A stretch of DNA of 64,000 nucleotides from Thalassomonas sp. RHCl1 (GTDB lineage: Bacteria > Pseudomonadota > Gammaproteobacteria > Enterobacterales > Alteromonadaceae), in NCBI RefSeq assembly GCF_947387555.1, contig NZ_CANDNZ010000005.1, positions 310,001-374,000 of the forward strand, written 5' to 3'. This document shows positions 9,300 to 16,997 of the stretch, one piece after another. Position numbers and translations under genes: made by a program. Every line of letters starts with the position of its first letter. The first letter of the stretch is position 1. The notes below the pieces were generated by a model. The model did not search any database and had not been told where the DNA came from. It saw only the letters and a program-made list of their open reading frames with translations.

Positions 9300-9407
9300 A
9301 ACTTTAGGTATGCATATATTTGAATACATACATATCTCTCCTTGCGTTAGTTTACTTATCTTTATGTAAATTAATATTCATGGACTGCTGATCTTTCTTA
9401 GGAATGG

Positions 9408-9467
9408 TGCACCTCAATGTCAGATAGAATCTAACTATAGAAGGTATCCACTAATTGTGGGTAACTC
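9408..9467. repeat. 60-bp direct repeat, copy 1
   Basis: Nearly identical to 11774-11832. Both contain ATCTAAC (an attC-type RYYYAAC box at 9429-9435 here) and a hairpin whose CCAC and GTGG arms flank a short AT loop. The two copies bracket the 9581-11746 block. It may be the distal part of an attC site or the end of a cassette. Confidence 0.7.
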
Positions 9468-9471
9468 CGAA

Positions 9472-9578
9472 GCCTAGCGCCCGCCTCAACTGCTGAGGCT
9501 ACTATCACCTTTTGTGCGCTTTTTTTTGCATAAAAGGCGACAAGTGGCCGGAGGTCAGATTACAGGTACTTGTTAGGT
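9472..9578. repeat. Probable integron attC site 1
   Basis: Imperfect palindrome directly after the stop codon of the 369-residue gene. On the minus strand it begins with a perfect RYYYAAC box (ACCTAAC) followed by AAGT. The far end is GCTAGGC, one change from GTTRRRY; alternatively the perfect GTTAGAT at 9429-9435 is used. An inner stem pairs CCTTTTGTGC (9508-9517) with GCATAAAAGG (9528-9537). Confidence 0.6.
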
Positions 9579-9580
9579 AT

Positions 9581-10690
9581 TTAGCTTTCTTTTATAACAA
9601 CAAAGTCAATAAATTTACTAAGAAGATTCTCAGCATGAGGGGTTGGTATAATTTCATTGCTTTCATCTTTAATAAAACCATCTATTCCTTTTAAAAGCCT
9701 TAATATGGTATTTCTACGATAGAGGGCTCTAGAATAGTGAGGGGGGCTCCCATCATACTTATCCGGATACCTCTCTGGTCTTATCCAAGCAGGGGTAATA
9801 CCTTTACGAGCAACTTTCTTTAGTTTTTCTTTGTCAGAAAGTGTTTCTTTCGCTTCAGCGATCGGAGCTAATCCTTCATCAATATAAGATTTAAACAAAA
9901 ATTCATGTTTTTTTGTAATTTCCTCTTTAATGTATAACTTATATTGTTTAATAACTTTCCTACGTTTTCGTTTCGAGAAAAAATCTGAGGCAATAGAGAT
10001 TGGAGCTAACACTAGAACTATTGAAAATAGGAAGCCAAAAAAGTAAATAGGTAAACGAGCTAGGTGCACAAAGGCCCCCCCAACAAATACATTACTCCAA
10101 AAAGAAGCCCCCTCTTCAGAATCTATATATTTTGATAGTCTAATCTCTCTTACCCCTGCTATCTTCCCAAAGATATTAAGCTCAACATCTGATCCAGCTG
10201 AATGTAAAGTTAATACCTTTATCGTATAACTCTCACCTTGTTCAAGAATAATCTGGGGAAGTAATATACTCTTTTCTTTATCAATACTAGGGAAAGCAGA
10301 GGACTTTAAATAATCATTGGTTGAGCTAATTTGTTCAGACTTTAGAAATTTTCCGTCTTTGATTGTTAAATTCAGAGGATATTTATCATCGTAATATCCA
10401 TTTAGTATAGGAGCTCCACCATCATTCTTAACTCTCAAAAATAGAACTGATAAAGTTTGATTCAGGCTTTTTATATCTACGTCCCCATAAAATACCTTTA
10501 ACTCATTTACATCTTCTTTAACATCAAGAACGTTAGTATCGTTTAAGACCTCAACAATAAGCTCAGGATTGTCGATACGGAAAAATTCCGTATAAATTGT
10601 CAGGCTACCAAAAATTGCAGCCAGCATGAATCCGAAAAACGACCATGCAAACCTCTTATCTAGGTTGTTGAAAGATGAAATAACGCTCAT
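9581..10690 (-). CDS. Cassette-borne two-helix membrane protein of unknown function
   Basis: 369 residues. One membrane segment lies at about residues 14-34 and a second at about 207-238. They enclose a likely periplasmic domain of some 170 residues; the C-terminal 130 residues are charged and probably cytoplasmic. I recognise no family. It starts 27 bases after an attC-type GTTAGGC box with a ribosome site (GGAGAG), and it stops next to another attC-like palindrome, exactly the anatomy of an integron gene cassette. AT-rich compared with core genes of the window. A defence-related role is only a guess from the neighbours. Confidence 0.6.
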   Translation of the reverse strand: MSVISSFNNLDKRFAWSFFGFMLAAIFGSLTIYTEFFRIDNPELIVEVLNDTNVLDVKEDVNELKVFYGDVDIKSLNQTLSVLFLRVKNDGGAPILNGYYDDKYPLNLTIKDGKFLKSEQISSTNDYLKSSAFPSIDKEKSILLPQIILEQGESYTIKVLTLHSAGSDVELNIFGKIAGVREIRLSKYIDSEEGASFWSNVFVGGAFVHLARLPIYFFGFLFSIVLVLAPISIASDFFSKRKRRKVIKQYKLYIKEEITKKHEFLFKSYIDEGLAPIAEAKETLSDKEKLKKVARKGITPAWIRPERYPDKYDGSPPHYSRALYRRNTILRLLKGIDGFIKDESNEIIPTPHAENLLSKFIDFVVIKES

Positions 10691-10716
10691 CTATGAATTA
10701 CTCTCCTTTTTTATTT

Positions 10717-10784
10717 GCCTAACTCCTCACTCACCAGAATATAAGAGTGTAGCGAGTAAGGTTCTGTGTAGTGATTTGTTAGAT
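10717..10784. repeat. Integron attC site 2 (best example)
   Basis: 68 bp with perfect core boxes at both ends: GCCTAAC (RYYYAAC) at 10717 and GTTAGAT (GTTRRRY) at 10778-10784. The inner arms pair as in attC: TCACT (10727-10731) with AGTGA (10770-10774), and CAGAA (10735-10739) with TTCTG (10762-10766), separated by unpaired spacers. It lies between the stop of one minus-strand gene and the ribosome site of the next. Confidence 0.75.
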
Positions 10785-10788
10785 AAAT

Positions 10789-11196
10789 TTAGCTCTTTAG
10801 AACTTCTACTTCTTCAATTGAAATTAGCTTCAATTTTTCAAGCTGTACTGCAATAGCGAGCTTAGAACGTTCAAATTCTTTGGCAATTTCAGACATATTG
10901 CTATTTTCATTAAACATGTTTTCAATGGCACTCAATTCATCATCTGACCAAGGAAAATGCGATCTAGCGGGTTTACCTTCCTTGATATTTTTTTCTTTGA
11001 GTTCTACTTCTTGTTGTTTGGTCAAAACTCGTTTTTTTCGCTTTTTAGGTAGAGAGTTAAGAGCTATAAGCTCTGTAATCAAAGTAAAAAGAATTCTTTT
11101 CCCTTCCGCTGTATGTACTACGGAAAACGCAGGAAGTTCTTCTCCTGTGCTAGGGTTCACTCCCATTCCTAAAGCTTCTAATTCATCCGTTAACAT
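10789..11196 (-). CDS. Small protein with C-terminal helix-turn-helix-like region
   Basis: 135 residues. Residues about 85-125 (WSDDELSAIENMF, then MSEIAKEFERSKLAIAVQLEKL) look like a Myb/SANT-like or sigma-like helix-turn-helix. The middle is strongly basic (KKRKKRVL). A DNA-binding role is inferred. The gene is cassette-like: its stop is 5 bases from attC site 2 and its start is 16 bases from a TTAGGCAAATA box nearly identical to the one in front of the preceding gene. Confidence 0.55.
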   Translation of the reverse strand: MLTDELEALGMGVNPSTGEELPAFSVVHTAEGKRILFTLITELIALNSLPKKRKKRVLTKQQEVELKEKNIKEGKPARSHFPWSDDELSAIENMFNENSNMSEIAKEFERSKLAIAVQLEKLKLISIEEVEVLKS

Positions 11197-11212
11197 TAAT
11201 TTATGCCTATTT

Positions 11213-11288
11213 GCCTAATTTAGGGTAGCCGGAACACCATATAGGCTGTCCCTGCCGCGATAGCGACAATCGCAACGCCTTGTCAATC
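11213..11288. repeat. Degenerate attC-like site 3
   Basis: It sits where an attC site is expected, between a stop codon and the next gene start. On the minus strand one end reads TTGACAAGGCGTTGC and the other ATTAGGC, a single change from GTTRRRY. Internal pairing is weak, so it is probably a decayed site. Confidence 0.4.
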
Positions 11289-11746
11289 TTATGATTTTGC
11301 AATTAAAAAAACTAAAGCTGTTATAAGGATACCTACGATTATTCCAGCCCAAAATTTGTCAACTTTAATTTTATCTGCAATCTTCTCAATTGTTACATGA
11401 AGAACTTCAGGACTGTCTTTTAGACTAATGGCCTGGTGGTTACCTACCCATCCAGGGAGTTCTGCGGGAGTTATGTCAATAAGTATTGGTATGATAGTTT
11501 TTTTCTGGATTAATGAGGCTCCGATCTCTTGCTGGACAGCTTGAGATTCACAAGCGTTTTTGGAAGCCAAAAAAAGACCCAATCAGCCCTATTTAGTTTT
11601 TCAAATATGACATCGGTCCAATTGTTTCCTGGCTCAATAGATATACTAGCAAGAAATGTATCTATGCCAGCCATAGAAATTAAAGAATAAAGTTTTTGGG
11701 CTAAATCTTCATCCTTGGTTGAGTAACTTATAAATGCTGTGCTCAA
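11289..11746 (-). pseudogene. TIR-domain protein with C-terminal membrane helix, split by a frameshift
   Basis: Two overlapping frames make one TIR protein. The first starts at a TTG (11746) behind AAGGAG and gives STAFISYSTKDEDLAQKLY and ADWVFF. The second continues FLASKNACESQAVQQEIGAS and ends with a membrane helix (FWAGIIVGILITALVFL). The break lies in a run of seven T (minus strand, about 11567-11573), where a -1 shift or one extra T restores the frame. The TIR catalytic glutamate (QQE) lies after the break. TIR proteins of bacteria are often NAD-cleaving immune effectors. The break may be mutation, sequencing error or programmed slippage. Confidence 0.7.
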
Positions 11747-11773
11747 TTTGAACTCCTTGTTTCTTAGTCATGC

Positions 11774-11832
11774 TGCACCTCAATGTCAGATAGAATCTAA
11801 CTATAGAAGGTTCCCACTATTGTGGGTAACTC
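11774..11832. repeat. 60-bp direct repeat, copy 2, with possible attC boxes
   Basis: Matches 9408-9467 with few changes. It contains ATCTAAC (11795-11801) and the hairpin CCCAC-TATT-GTGGG. A degraded attC may extend to GTTGGCT at 11867-11873. The sequence lies just upstream of the TIR gene start. Confidence 0.6.
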
Positions 11833-11903
11833 TTCGCTATAACACCAAATAACAGGCTAAGTAGTAGTTGGCTAAAATGTGAAAAGTGGAACGCCGCCAA
11901 CTT

Positions 11904-12827
11904 TTACGTGTCCTTGTTTATTTTCTTGTTAGCAATATCATTTATATTTAAATGATTGTTGCTACCTAAGTTGTATTTAATATTACTTATTGTACTGATT
12001 GGTATTTCTGTAACTGTTTTTTCATCCTTATCTAAACAAATTAAAGAGTTAGTTGTGCGTAGCAGTAAATAAAATGGCTTATCTATGTACTCATTCGATT
12101 GCTTATTGAACTCTATCGTTACTTCAGAACCTCCTCCATATCCAACGAGCCTAAGAAAATCAGAGTAATGATTTATACTAAATATGAAGTAAAATGAAAG
12201 TACATAAAAGCCTAATGCAGCACAAGCAGCAACCCACCAAATTGCAGCTTCCCTCCAAAGGGTTAAAAAGATGACAAAGATAAATACCCCACTAGTAATA
12301 CCTACCATTAAAGGATTTGGTTCAACTCTCTTAGATATATAAAATTCGAGAAAATAAAACAGTAAACCAACAATAACGGACAATAGTAAACTTAGTTGCA
12401 TAGCTTCCTTAGGTTTAAGGTTTCTAATCATATTGAGAATTTCAGTGGTTTGGGACTTGGGGATTCTTAGCTTAAAAAGAGCCACCATATCCAATGAAAG
12501 TAAATTAAACCCTTTGGAGGCATCCGAAAAGCCAGAGATAATTCTCGTAACTATTCTTGCAACCAACACCCTTGTAAGCATAAAAATAGCACTAGCTGAC
12601 AAAGCCAAAAATAACCCTCCAGCAGTTACTGTGGCACTAAGGTACGGGATTCCTTCAAGAGGTGGTCTAATACCGATTTTTATTGCATACACATATGTCG
12701 CATACTCACTTACAAGACCTATGACACCTGGGCCTGCAACAACACCTATAACAACACCTATTATTAACTTTAAAGGTAAAGCTAAGCTCAAATATTTTTC
12801 AATTAAACTTTTAATATGGACCTCCAT
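11904..12827 (-). CDS. Multi-pass membrane protein of unknown function (cassette)
   Basis: 307 residues with about five membrane segments (roughly 17-42, 62-90, 137-160, 168-188 and 192-218). A C-terminal soluble part of about 85 residues reads like a small beta-rich domain (FYLLLRTTNSLICLDKDEKTVTEIPI). No family is recognised. The start codon has no good ribosome site and lies close to an attC-like palindrome, common for cassette genes. The TIR gene downstream and the Mrr-like gene upstream share its orientation. Confidence 0.55.
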   Translation of the reverse strand: MEVHIKSLIEKYLSLALPLKLIIGVVIGVVAGPGVIGLVSEYATYVYAIKIGIRPPLEGIPYLSATVTAGGLFLALSASAIFMLTRVLVARIVTRIISGFSDASKGFNLLSLDMVALFKLRIPKSQTTEILNMIRNLKPKEAMQLSLLLSVIVGLLFYFLEFYISKRVEPNPLMVGITSGVFIFVIFLTLWREAAIWWVAACAALGFYVLSFYFIFSINHYSDFLRLVGYGGGSEVTIEFNKQSNEYIDKPFYLLLRTTNSLICLDKDEKTVTEIPISTISNIKYNLGSNNHLNINDIANKKINKDT

Positions 12828-12831
12828 GTAT

Positions 12832-12903
12832 TGCTAGCGCTTGGCACGCCAGAAAACTTGGCGCGCAACGACTAATTTTTCTAAGTGATGCCACTTGTTA
12901 GCT
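12832..12903. repeat. Probable attC site 5
   Basis: Imperfect palindrome. TGGCA (12842-12846) pairs with TGCCA (12889-12893), and AGAAAA (12851-12856) with TTTTCT (12877-12882). The right end carries GTTAGCT and includes the stop codon of the next minus-strand gene; the left end is a degenerate GCTAGC. The minus-strand TAACAAGTGG start resembles attC sites 1 and 2. Confidence 0.55.
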
Positions 12904-13656
12904 TTCTTTATATTCTTCTAGCCATTCAATGAGTTGATCCCTATCCGCTAGTGACAAATCTAAGTTTGTTGTTGCTTCATTCTCAACAAAATCACGAGCA
13001 CCAGAAGTAAACGTTGACGTTGTAACTACAATACCAACATTCCCACCATTTCTTGAGTTTTTTACACCGTACAAAGATCTAATAACATCAACTCCAACTT
13101 TATTACCCTCTGCATAATGCTTACATTCAATTAGGTATTTAGTTTTTATACCAAGTTTATCTTTATGTAGCGCAATTACATCTTTACCGCCATCTCTCGT
13201 CCTTTTAGTAAGTTCAACTTCAAAGCCTTTAGACCTAAAAATTTCTGCTGTTACTTCTTCAAATTGACGAGGGTCTAACTCTGCTAGTAATTCCGGCTCA
13301 AATTTCAGTGCTGTTACCAGTTCAGGGATAGATTCATAAAGTTCAAATAAGTCTCTTGCAGAATAAATCTCACGAACATATTCTACATCAGGTTCATTTA
13401 AAGCTTTCGCACCACTGCATTTGTCGATAATGAAGTTTATAAAATTAACGGGGTATTCTGATACTTCAAATGTTAATTCAATATCATTTGAACATTCACA
13501 ACACTCAAATGGATATGAAAGTTCAAATATATTTTCATTTCCCATGGAGCGTTCGCCACCACCAATACATTCACAGTTAAAGTCTTCTACGGGAATTGAA
13601 TCCTTAAATGAACATTTAGAACATTCATACTCAATTTCACCAACAAATTGCCACAT
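12898..13656 (-). CDS. Mrr-type restriction endonuclease with N-terminal zinc-ribbon-like part
   Basis: 252 residues. The C-terminal 130 residues are an Mrr_cat (PD-(D/E)xK) nuclease: FEEVTAEIFRSKGFEVELT, then the catalytic Asp in GGKDVIA, the E-x-K in LIECKHY and the following VGVDVIRSLYG. The N-terminal third contains several cysteines in Cys-x-x-Cys and neighbouring pairs (CSKCSF, CECIGG, CCECSN), suggesting a zinc ribbon for target recognition. Mrr-like nucleases usually cleave modified or foreign DNA; no methylase is adjacent, consistent with type IV action (inferred). It starts 19 bases after a GTTAGCT box with AAGGAG before ATG, as in a gene cassette. Confidence 0.8.
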   Translation of the reverse strand: MWQFVGEIEYECSKCSFKDSIPVEDFNCECIGGGERSMGNENIFELSYPFECCECSNDIELTFEVSEYPVNFINFIIDKCSGAKALNEPDVEYVREIYSARDLFELYESIPELVTALKFEPELLAELDPRQFEEVTAEIFRSKGFEVELTKRTRDGGKDVIALHKDKLGIKTKYLIECKHYAEGNKVGVDVIRSLYGVKNSRNGGNVGIVVTTSTFTSGARDFVENEATTNLDLSLADRDQLIEWLEEYKES

Positions 13657-13674
13657 GACAAATCTCCTTGAGAA

Positions 13675-13766
13675 AGCTAACAGCTTATTACGTAGACACT
13701 TCAGTAATACACTAACCTTAAACGTTACTTAACTTATATACTTTCATTGTTTTAAAGCTGCTAACG
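13675..13766. repeat. attC-like inverted repeat 6
   Basis: AGCTAACAGCTT at the left pairs with AAGCTGCTAAC at the right (9 of 11 positions). On the minus strand GTTAGCT directly precedes the Mrr-like gene. The centre is poorly paired. Confidence 0.35.
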
Positions 13767-13780
13767 AACTGGTTGATGTG

Positions 13781-13804
13781 TGTTACTGAGAAGGCTCAGT
13801 AACA
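13781..13804. terminator. Perfect 10-bp hairpin
   Basis: TGTTACTGAG and CTCAGTAACA surround a four-base AAGG loop. No T-run follows on either strand, so it could be a terminator or part of a mobile element end. Confidence 0.35.
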
Positions 13805-13857
13805 TGAAATACGTCAGGTGTCCCCACTATCCGGGACATAAGAGTATATCTAGGCCC

Positions 13858-13966
13858 AGAAGCCCGACAGGGTCAAGTCTTGTTTCTTGAGAAGCCCGAC
13901 AGGGTCAAGTCTTGTTTCTTGCATAAAAAATTACTTGTGCAAAATTCAAGACCTGACACTAGAGTT
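13858..13966. repeat. REP-like repeat: 32-bp tandem duplication plus full 75-bp element
   Basis: A 32-bp unit (13858-13889) is repeated exactly at 13890-13921, and the second copy continues into a 75-bp element ending at 13966. The element folds on itself: AGGGTCAAGTCTTG near one end pairs with CAAGACCTGACACT near the other, and an inner TTGCA/TGCAA pair sits in the loop. It is the layout of REP/MITE-like repeats mobilised by IS200-type REP transposases. No transposase is in the window. Confidence 0.75.
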
Positions 13967-14026
13967 CTATAGTTTCATTGACGACTAACCCTCCATGGGC
14001 TTACAACGCCTCACTAAGAGGCAATA

Positions 14027-14071
14027 AAGCTTGGCTTTGAACTGGAACACAATGACAAAAGCCAAGCTTTC
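14027..14071. repeat. 13-bp inverted repeat downstream of the 246-residue gene
   Basis: AAAGCTTGGCTTT and AAAGCCAAGCTTT are separated by 19 bases. It may be a terminator, or the stem of a further attC-like site whose outer end would be the GCCTC/GAGGC hairpin to the left. Confidence 0.4.
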
Positions 14072-14093
14072 CTTGTCCTGTCTGCATGACTTA

Positions 14094-14834
14094 TCATGCA
14101 ACAATACCCAGCAACTTCAATGACTTACCCAACACTTCTTTCGCTTTAAATGCGGTAGCCGTTGCTTTGTCTAGTTTTGTTAATGCAGTACCAAATTTTT
14201 CAACAATACCTTTATGATTAGTTGCTTGTAATTCATCTTTATTTGCAACTACACCTCCTAATGCAGTTTGAAAAGCATCGCGAATACCCTTAGCTCCATA
14301 AATTTCGTAATGAGCTACTGACCTGCGAATACCTTCAAGGGCTTCAAGTAAAAAAGTTTTAACTGCCACCTCAAAATTACTTGCTTTAACCTCATCATAT
14401 AACTCTGTAATGAGTTGAGAGATATCTTTTAGCTCATTCTCACTCACTTCACCTTCATCGTAAAACTCAGATAACATATCAGAAGCAAAAGCAAGCCTAG
14501 TAATGGTATCATCAGAAATTAATGAGCATGTATTCTCAAATTGTCTATTCAATTCGTTAGGAAGAACAGTTAATTCAACATTTTCAAAATTTAACAGAAA
14601 TAAATCTGGATTAGGAGAAAATGACGCTATTAGAACTCTAGATCTTCTTGCCAAATCAGATACATCTAACATAGCTCTTACTAACTCCATTTCAGAAGCC
14701 TCTTCCATATCTAATATTTTCCCCCAGGCCTCTCTCTTAGTAAGGCTTGAAGCAGTTGCATAATCATTTCTAAGTTCTTGCACTTGCTCAATAAGTTTCA
14801 ATAGTCGACCGACAGGATTATTTTTATTTATCAT
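14094..14834 (-). CDS. Hypothetical protein flanked by REP-like repeats
   Basis: 246 residues from the preferred ATG at 14834, which has a purine-rich AGAGAGAG upstream; a TTG 13 codons earlier (14873) is the only alternative. The protein is soluble, mostly helical and acidic, with a likely coiled segment at the start (LLKLIEQVQELRNDYA). No family is recognised. The nearly identical 75-bp repeats on each side (13892-13966 and 14987-15061, same orientation) make the 1.1-kb unit a possible excisable segment. Confidence 0.5.
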   Translation of the reverse strand: MINKNNPVGRLLKLIEQVQELRNDYATASSLTKREAWGKILDMEEASEMELVRAMLDVSDLARRSRVLIASFSPNPDLFLLNFENVELTVLPNELNRQFENTCSLISDDTITRLAFASDMLSEFYDEGEVSENELKDISQLITELYDEVKASNFEVAVKTFLLEALEGIRRSVAHYEIYGAKGIRDAFQTALGGVVANKDELQATNHKGIVEKFGTALTKLDKATATAFKAKEVLGKSLKLLGIVA

Positions 14835-14919
14835 AGACTCTCTCTGTGTTTTAAATTTATGCAACCTTGCCAATAGTTAGACATGAATCACTCTTAGCAA
14901 AATTAAGGCGCATACCAAC

Positions 14920-14976
14920 GCCAGCCTTTGGGGATTTTAATTACCGTGTAGACACGAAGCGGCTGGCAATTAAAAT
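14920..14976. repeat. Interleaved inverted repeats
   Basis: GCCAGCC pairs with a later GGCTGGC, and GGGATTTTAATT with AATTAAAATTCC. The four arms alternate (a b a' b'), a pseudoknot-like order, just upstream of the 246-residue gene. Function unknown; a decayed recombination site is possible. Confidence 0.35.
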
Positions 14977-14986
14977 TCCGATAACA

Positions 14987-15061
14987 AAGCCCGACAGGGT
15001 CAAGTCTTGTTTCTTGCATAAAAAATTACTTGTGCAAAATTCAAGACCTGACCCTAGAGTT
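14987..15061. repeat. REP-like 75-bp element, second full copy
   Basis: Identical to 13892-13966 except for one base (ACCCTAG instead of ACACTAG). Here the outer arms AGGGTCAAGTCTTG and CAAGACCTGACCCT pair at 13 of 14 positions. Confidence 0.75.
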
Positions 15062-15103
15062 TTTACTTGTTTAACGATATTAAAAACCTAAAGCCAAAAC
15101 ATA

Positions 15104-15733
15104 TTAACTTATGATCATTTCTTCCTTTTTATATTCTTTCTGGCCTTCCCCAATAGTGATAGTCCAGAGGAACAAGAAAGTTAACCCCAGTAAGATACCT
15201 TTGAAGATCTCATATTGATAATACAGCCAGTTCCAGCCGCTAAACATCTTGGCAGTTTCAGCATTTACCCCAAATTCATCAAGATGCCTGATAAAATTTT
15301 CAAGCAGTGCCAGAAGATCCACAGCCATGAACAGCGCGAATACGCTGATTAAGGCAAATTCAGCCCTGTAAATGAATACGTGATCAGTTGGTTTGCCCTT
15401 TGCCTTCAATCTGTCTCGAGTGAAATGTACCCTATTTGAAACCAGCACGTATAAGACTAAATCAATTAAAAAGTGTGTACCAAATATGATGGTATTTACT
15501 GTCATTTTGCTCAAAGTTTCACTATTGGTTTTTATAACGAATGTGAACAGCAGAAACTGTAACAGATACACTGTTAACATGATGCCGCATAAGTGCCTCA
15601 CGTTATCATTGTTTTTGTATTGCAGCATTATCAACAACAACGAACCGGCAATAAGTATATCGGTGTATAGTGGTACTGCAGTACTGGCGAAAAGAACTCC
15701 TGCAAGTATTAGAACTAGTTTGTATTTAACCAT
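15104..15733 (-). CDS. Multi-pass membrane protein of unknown function
   Basis: 209 residues with about six hydrophobic segments (roughly 4-36, 44-66, 80-100, 122-145 and 172-195). The tail is basic and acidic (EGQKEYKKEEM). No family is recognised. It lies downstream of an XRE regulator and the protein with repeated double-glycine motifs in the same orientation, with a gap of only 35 bases, so an operon is likely. A role in export of or immunity to the GG-motif protein is conceivable but unproven. Confidence 0.5.
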   Translation of the reverse strand: MVKYKLVLILAGVLFASTAVPLYTDILIAGSLLLIMLQYKNNDNVRHLCGIMLTVYLLQFLLFTFVIKTNSETLSKMTVNTIIFGTHFLIDLVLYVLVSNRVHFTRDRLKAKGKPTDHVFIYRAEFALISVFALFMAVDLLALLENFIRHLDEFGVNAETAKMFSGWNWLYYQYEIFKGILLGLTFLFLWTITIGEGQKEYKKEEMIIS

Positions 15734-15768
15734 AGAGAATCACTTCCTTATATCTGACATGGTATTGG

Positions 15769-16083
15769 CTAGGGCTTTTCTATATCCTCTTCTTTAACAA
15801 AGCTGGAGGAAAACACTGCCTGGATATCTGCCACTGGCGCTGTAAAACTAATTGCCTTTGGGTCGTCACCTTTATGAGTACCAGAACCACCGGTTACATC
15901 CTTAAGCACACCCACTGCTAAAGCTTGGGCTTTGGGGTCGTCACCTTTGTGAATACCAGATCCGCCAGAAACCATTTTCAGGTCGGCAGGCCTTAATGTC
16001 TTGCCATTAGGCTTCATGCCTGTATCGATACCACTGCCACCCGTAACTTGTTTTAAATCTTTAGCTGCTAGTTTCTGGCTCAT
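15769..16083 (-). CDS. Small protein with three tandem double-glycine-leader-like motifs
   Basis: 104 residues from the ATG at 16083 (the open frame extends upstream, but there it overlaps the XRE gene). Three repeats carry DLKQVTGGSG, DLKMVSGGSG and VLKDVTGGSG. The last two are followed by HKGDDPKA, and the DNA is also repeated. L-K-x-V-x-G-G is the shape of a leader cleaved by C39-peptidase exporters. A normal precursor has one such motif; three in tandem is odd and could mean repeated processing or a scaffold. The start overlaps the XRE stop by 23 bases, so translation is probably coupled. Confidence 0.55.
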   Translation of the reverse strand: MSQKLAAKDLKQVTGGSGIDTGMKPNGKTLRPADLKMVSGGSGIHKGDDPKAQALAVGVLKDVTGGSGTHKGDDPKAISFTAPVADIQAVFSSSFVKEEDIEKP

Positions 16084-16396
16084 GCCCTGATTCCCCGTTA
16101 AGATGATTCTTCCTTGCTGACGCTCTAAGCTGATTAGGTTGCTTATCATCGACAAGCATTTTATACCTGTCGAATTCCTTTTTAAGTTCATCAAAGCGGC
16201 TAAAGATAGGTGAAAGGTTGATCTGGCAATAAGCTTGCAGAGCATAAGACTGGTTCATCCTTGGCTCACTTTTGCCCTTTTCCCAGCTCTCATAAGTAAC
16301 CCGGCTAACACCGGCAACTTTGGCCATTTGTTCTGTGGTGCGGTTGGCAGAAAGCCTCATGCGCTTGAGGTCGGCCCCCGTGATTGGTCTAAACAT
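16061..16396 (-). CDS. XRE-family helix-turn-helix regulator
   Basis: 111 residues. Residues about 8-62 are a Cro/C1-type domain: ITGADLKRMRLSANRTTEQMAKVAGVSRVTYESWEKGKSEP, with the recognition helix in VSRVTYESW. The C-terminal 45 residues are helical and polar. It is the first gene of a likely operon with the GG-motif protein and a membrane protein, and probably regulates it. XRE regulators of this size are common in mobile and toxin-antitoxin contexts. Confidence 0.75.
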   Translation of the reverse strand: MFRPITGADLKRMRLSANRTTEQMAKVAGVSRVTYESWEKGKSEPRMNQSYALQAYCQINLSPIFSRFDELKKEFDRYKMLVDDKQPNQLRASARKNHLNGESGHEPETSS

Positions 16397-16715
16397 AAAA
16401 TATCCCTACTTATTCTTTTTATGTCCGTATCTATTCAGATGCGATAGGTAACCCGTACAGGGTTATGCAGAGGGGGATGATATAAGAAATGTGGATTTCA
16501 AGCAACATTACGTGATGAAGTAATATGCCGTCAGAGCCGTTAAAAATAGATGCGCTGCTATCGAAGGAGAAAACAGCTTCCAGGCTGATTGTCAGAGAAC
16601 CGCATCTCCTATTTTAGTGGGCTTTAAACGCAACGATTCCACCATATTTAGATATGAGTGGCAAAACCAATAACGCCCTCGCCCACTTTTTAAAAATCTT
16701 AAGTTTGTAAATTGG
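16397..16715. other. 319-base intergenic region
   Basis: Upstream region of the XRE gene. It should hold its promoter. I see no gene or strong repeat. Confidence 0.35.
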
Positions 16716-16877
16716 TTAATCGATATCTGGAGCGTCGTCTGATACAAATAACATTCTAATCGGCCCCTCAGTGTTTTCGCCTAATTGTGAAGCTAACGAT
16801 TCAATCGTCTCTATCGCCTCTTGACGGCCCATATAAACCATGTGACGCCCCTCACTTAATTTTTCTACTTCCGACAT
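16716..16877 (-). CDS. Small acidic protein, 53 residues
   Basis: Opens with MSEVEKLSEGRHMVYMG and ends FVSDDAPDID. It has a good ribosome site (GGAAG, 7 bases before ATG). It contains a helical stretch (EAIETIESLASQLGE) and is acidic overall. No family is recognised. It is independent of its neighbours by spacing. Confidence 0.5.
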   Translation of the reverse strand: MSEVEKLSEGRHMVYMGRQEAIETIESLASQLGENTEGPIRMLFVSDDAPDID

Positions 16878-16997
16878 TTTTTATGCTTCCTTTGTTAATA
16901 AATGTGGTCGCATTATGCTACCTGCCTTAATCAACATTGTCAGGTAAAAAATTCAGAGGCTGTTCACTCTCTACTACGTGTTAAAAGCGGGGGAAGA

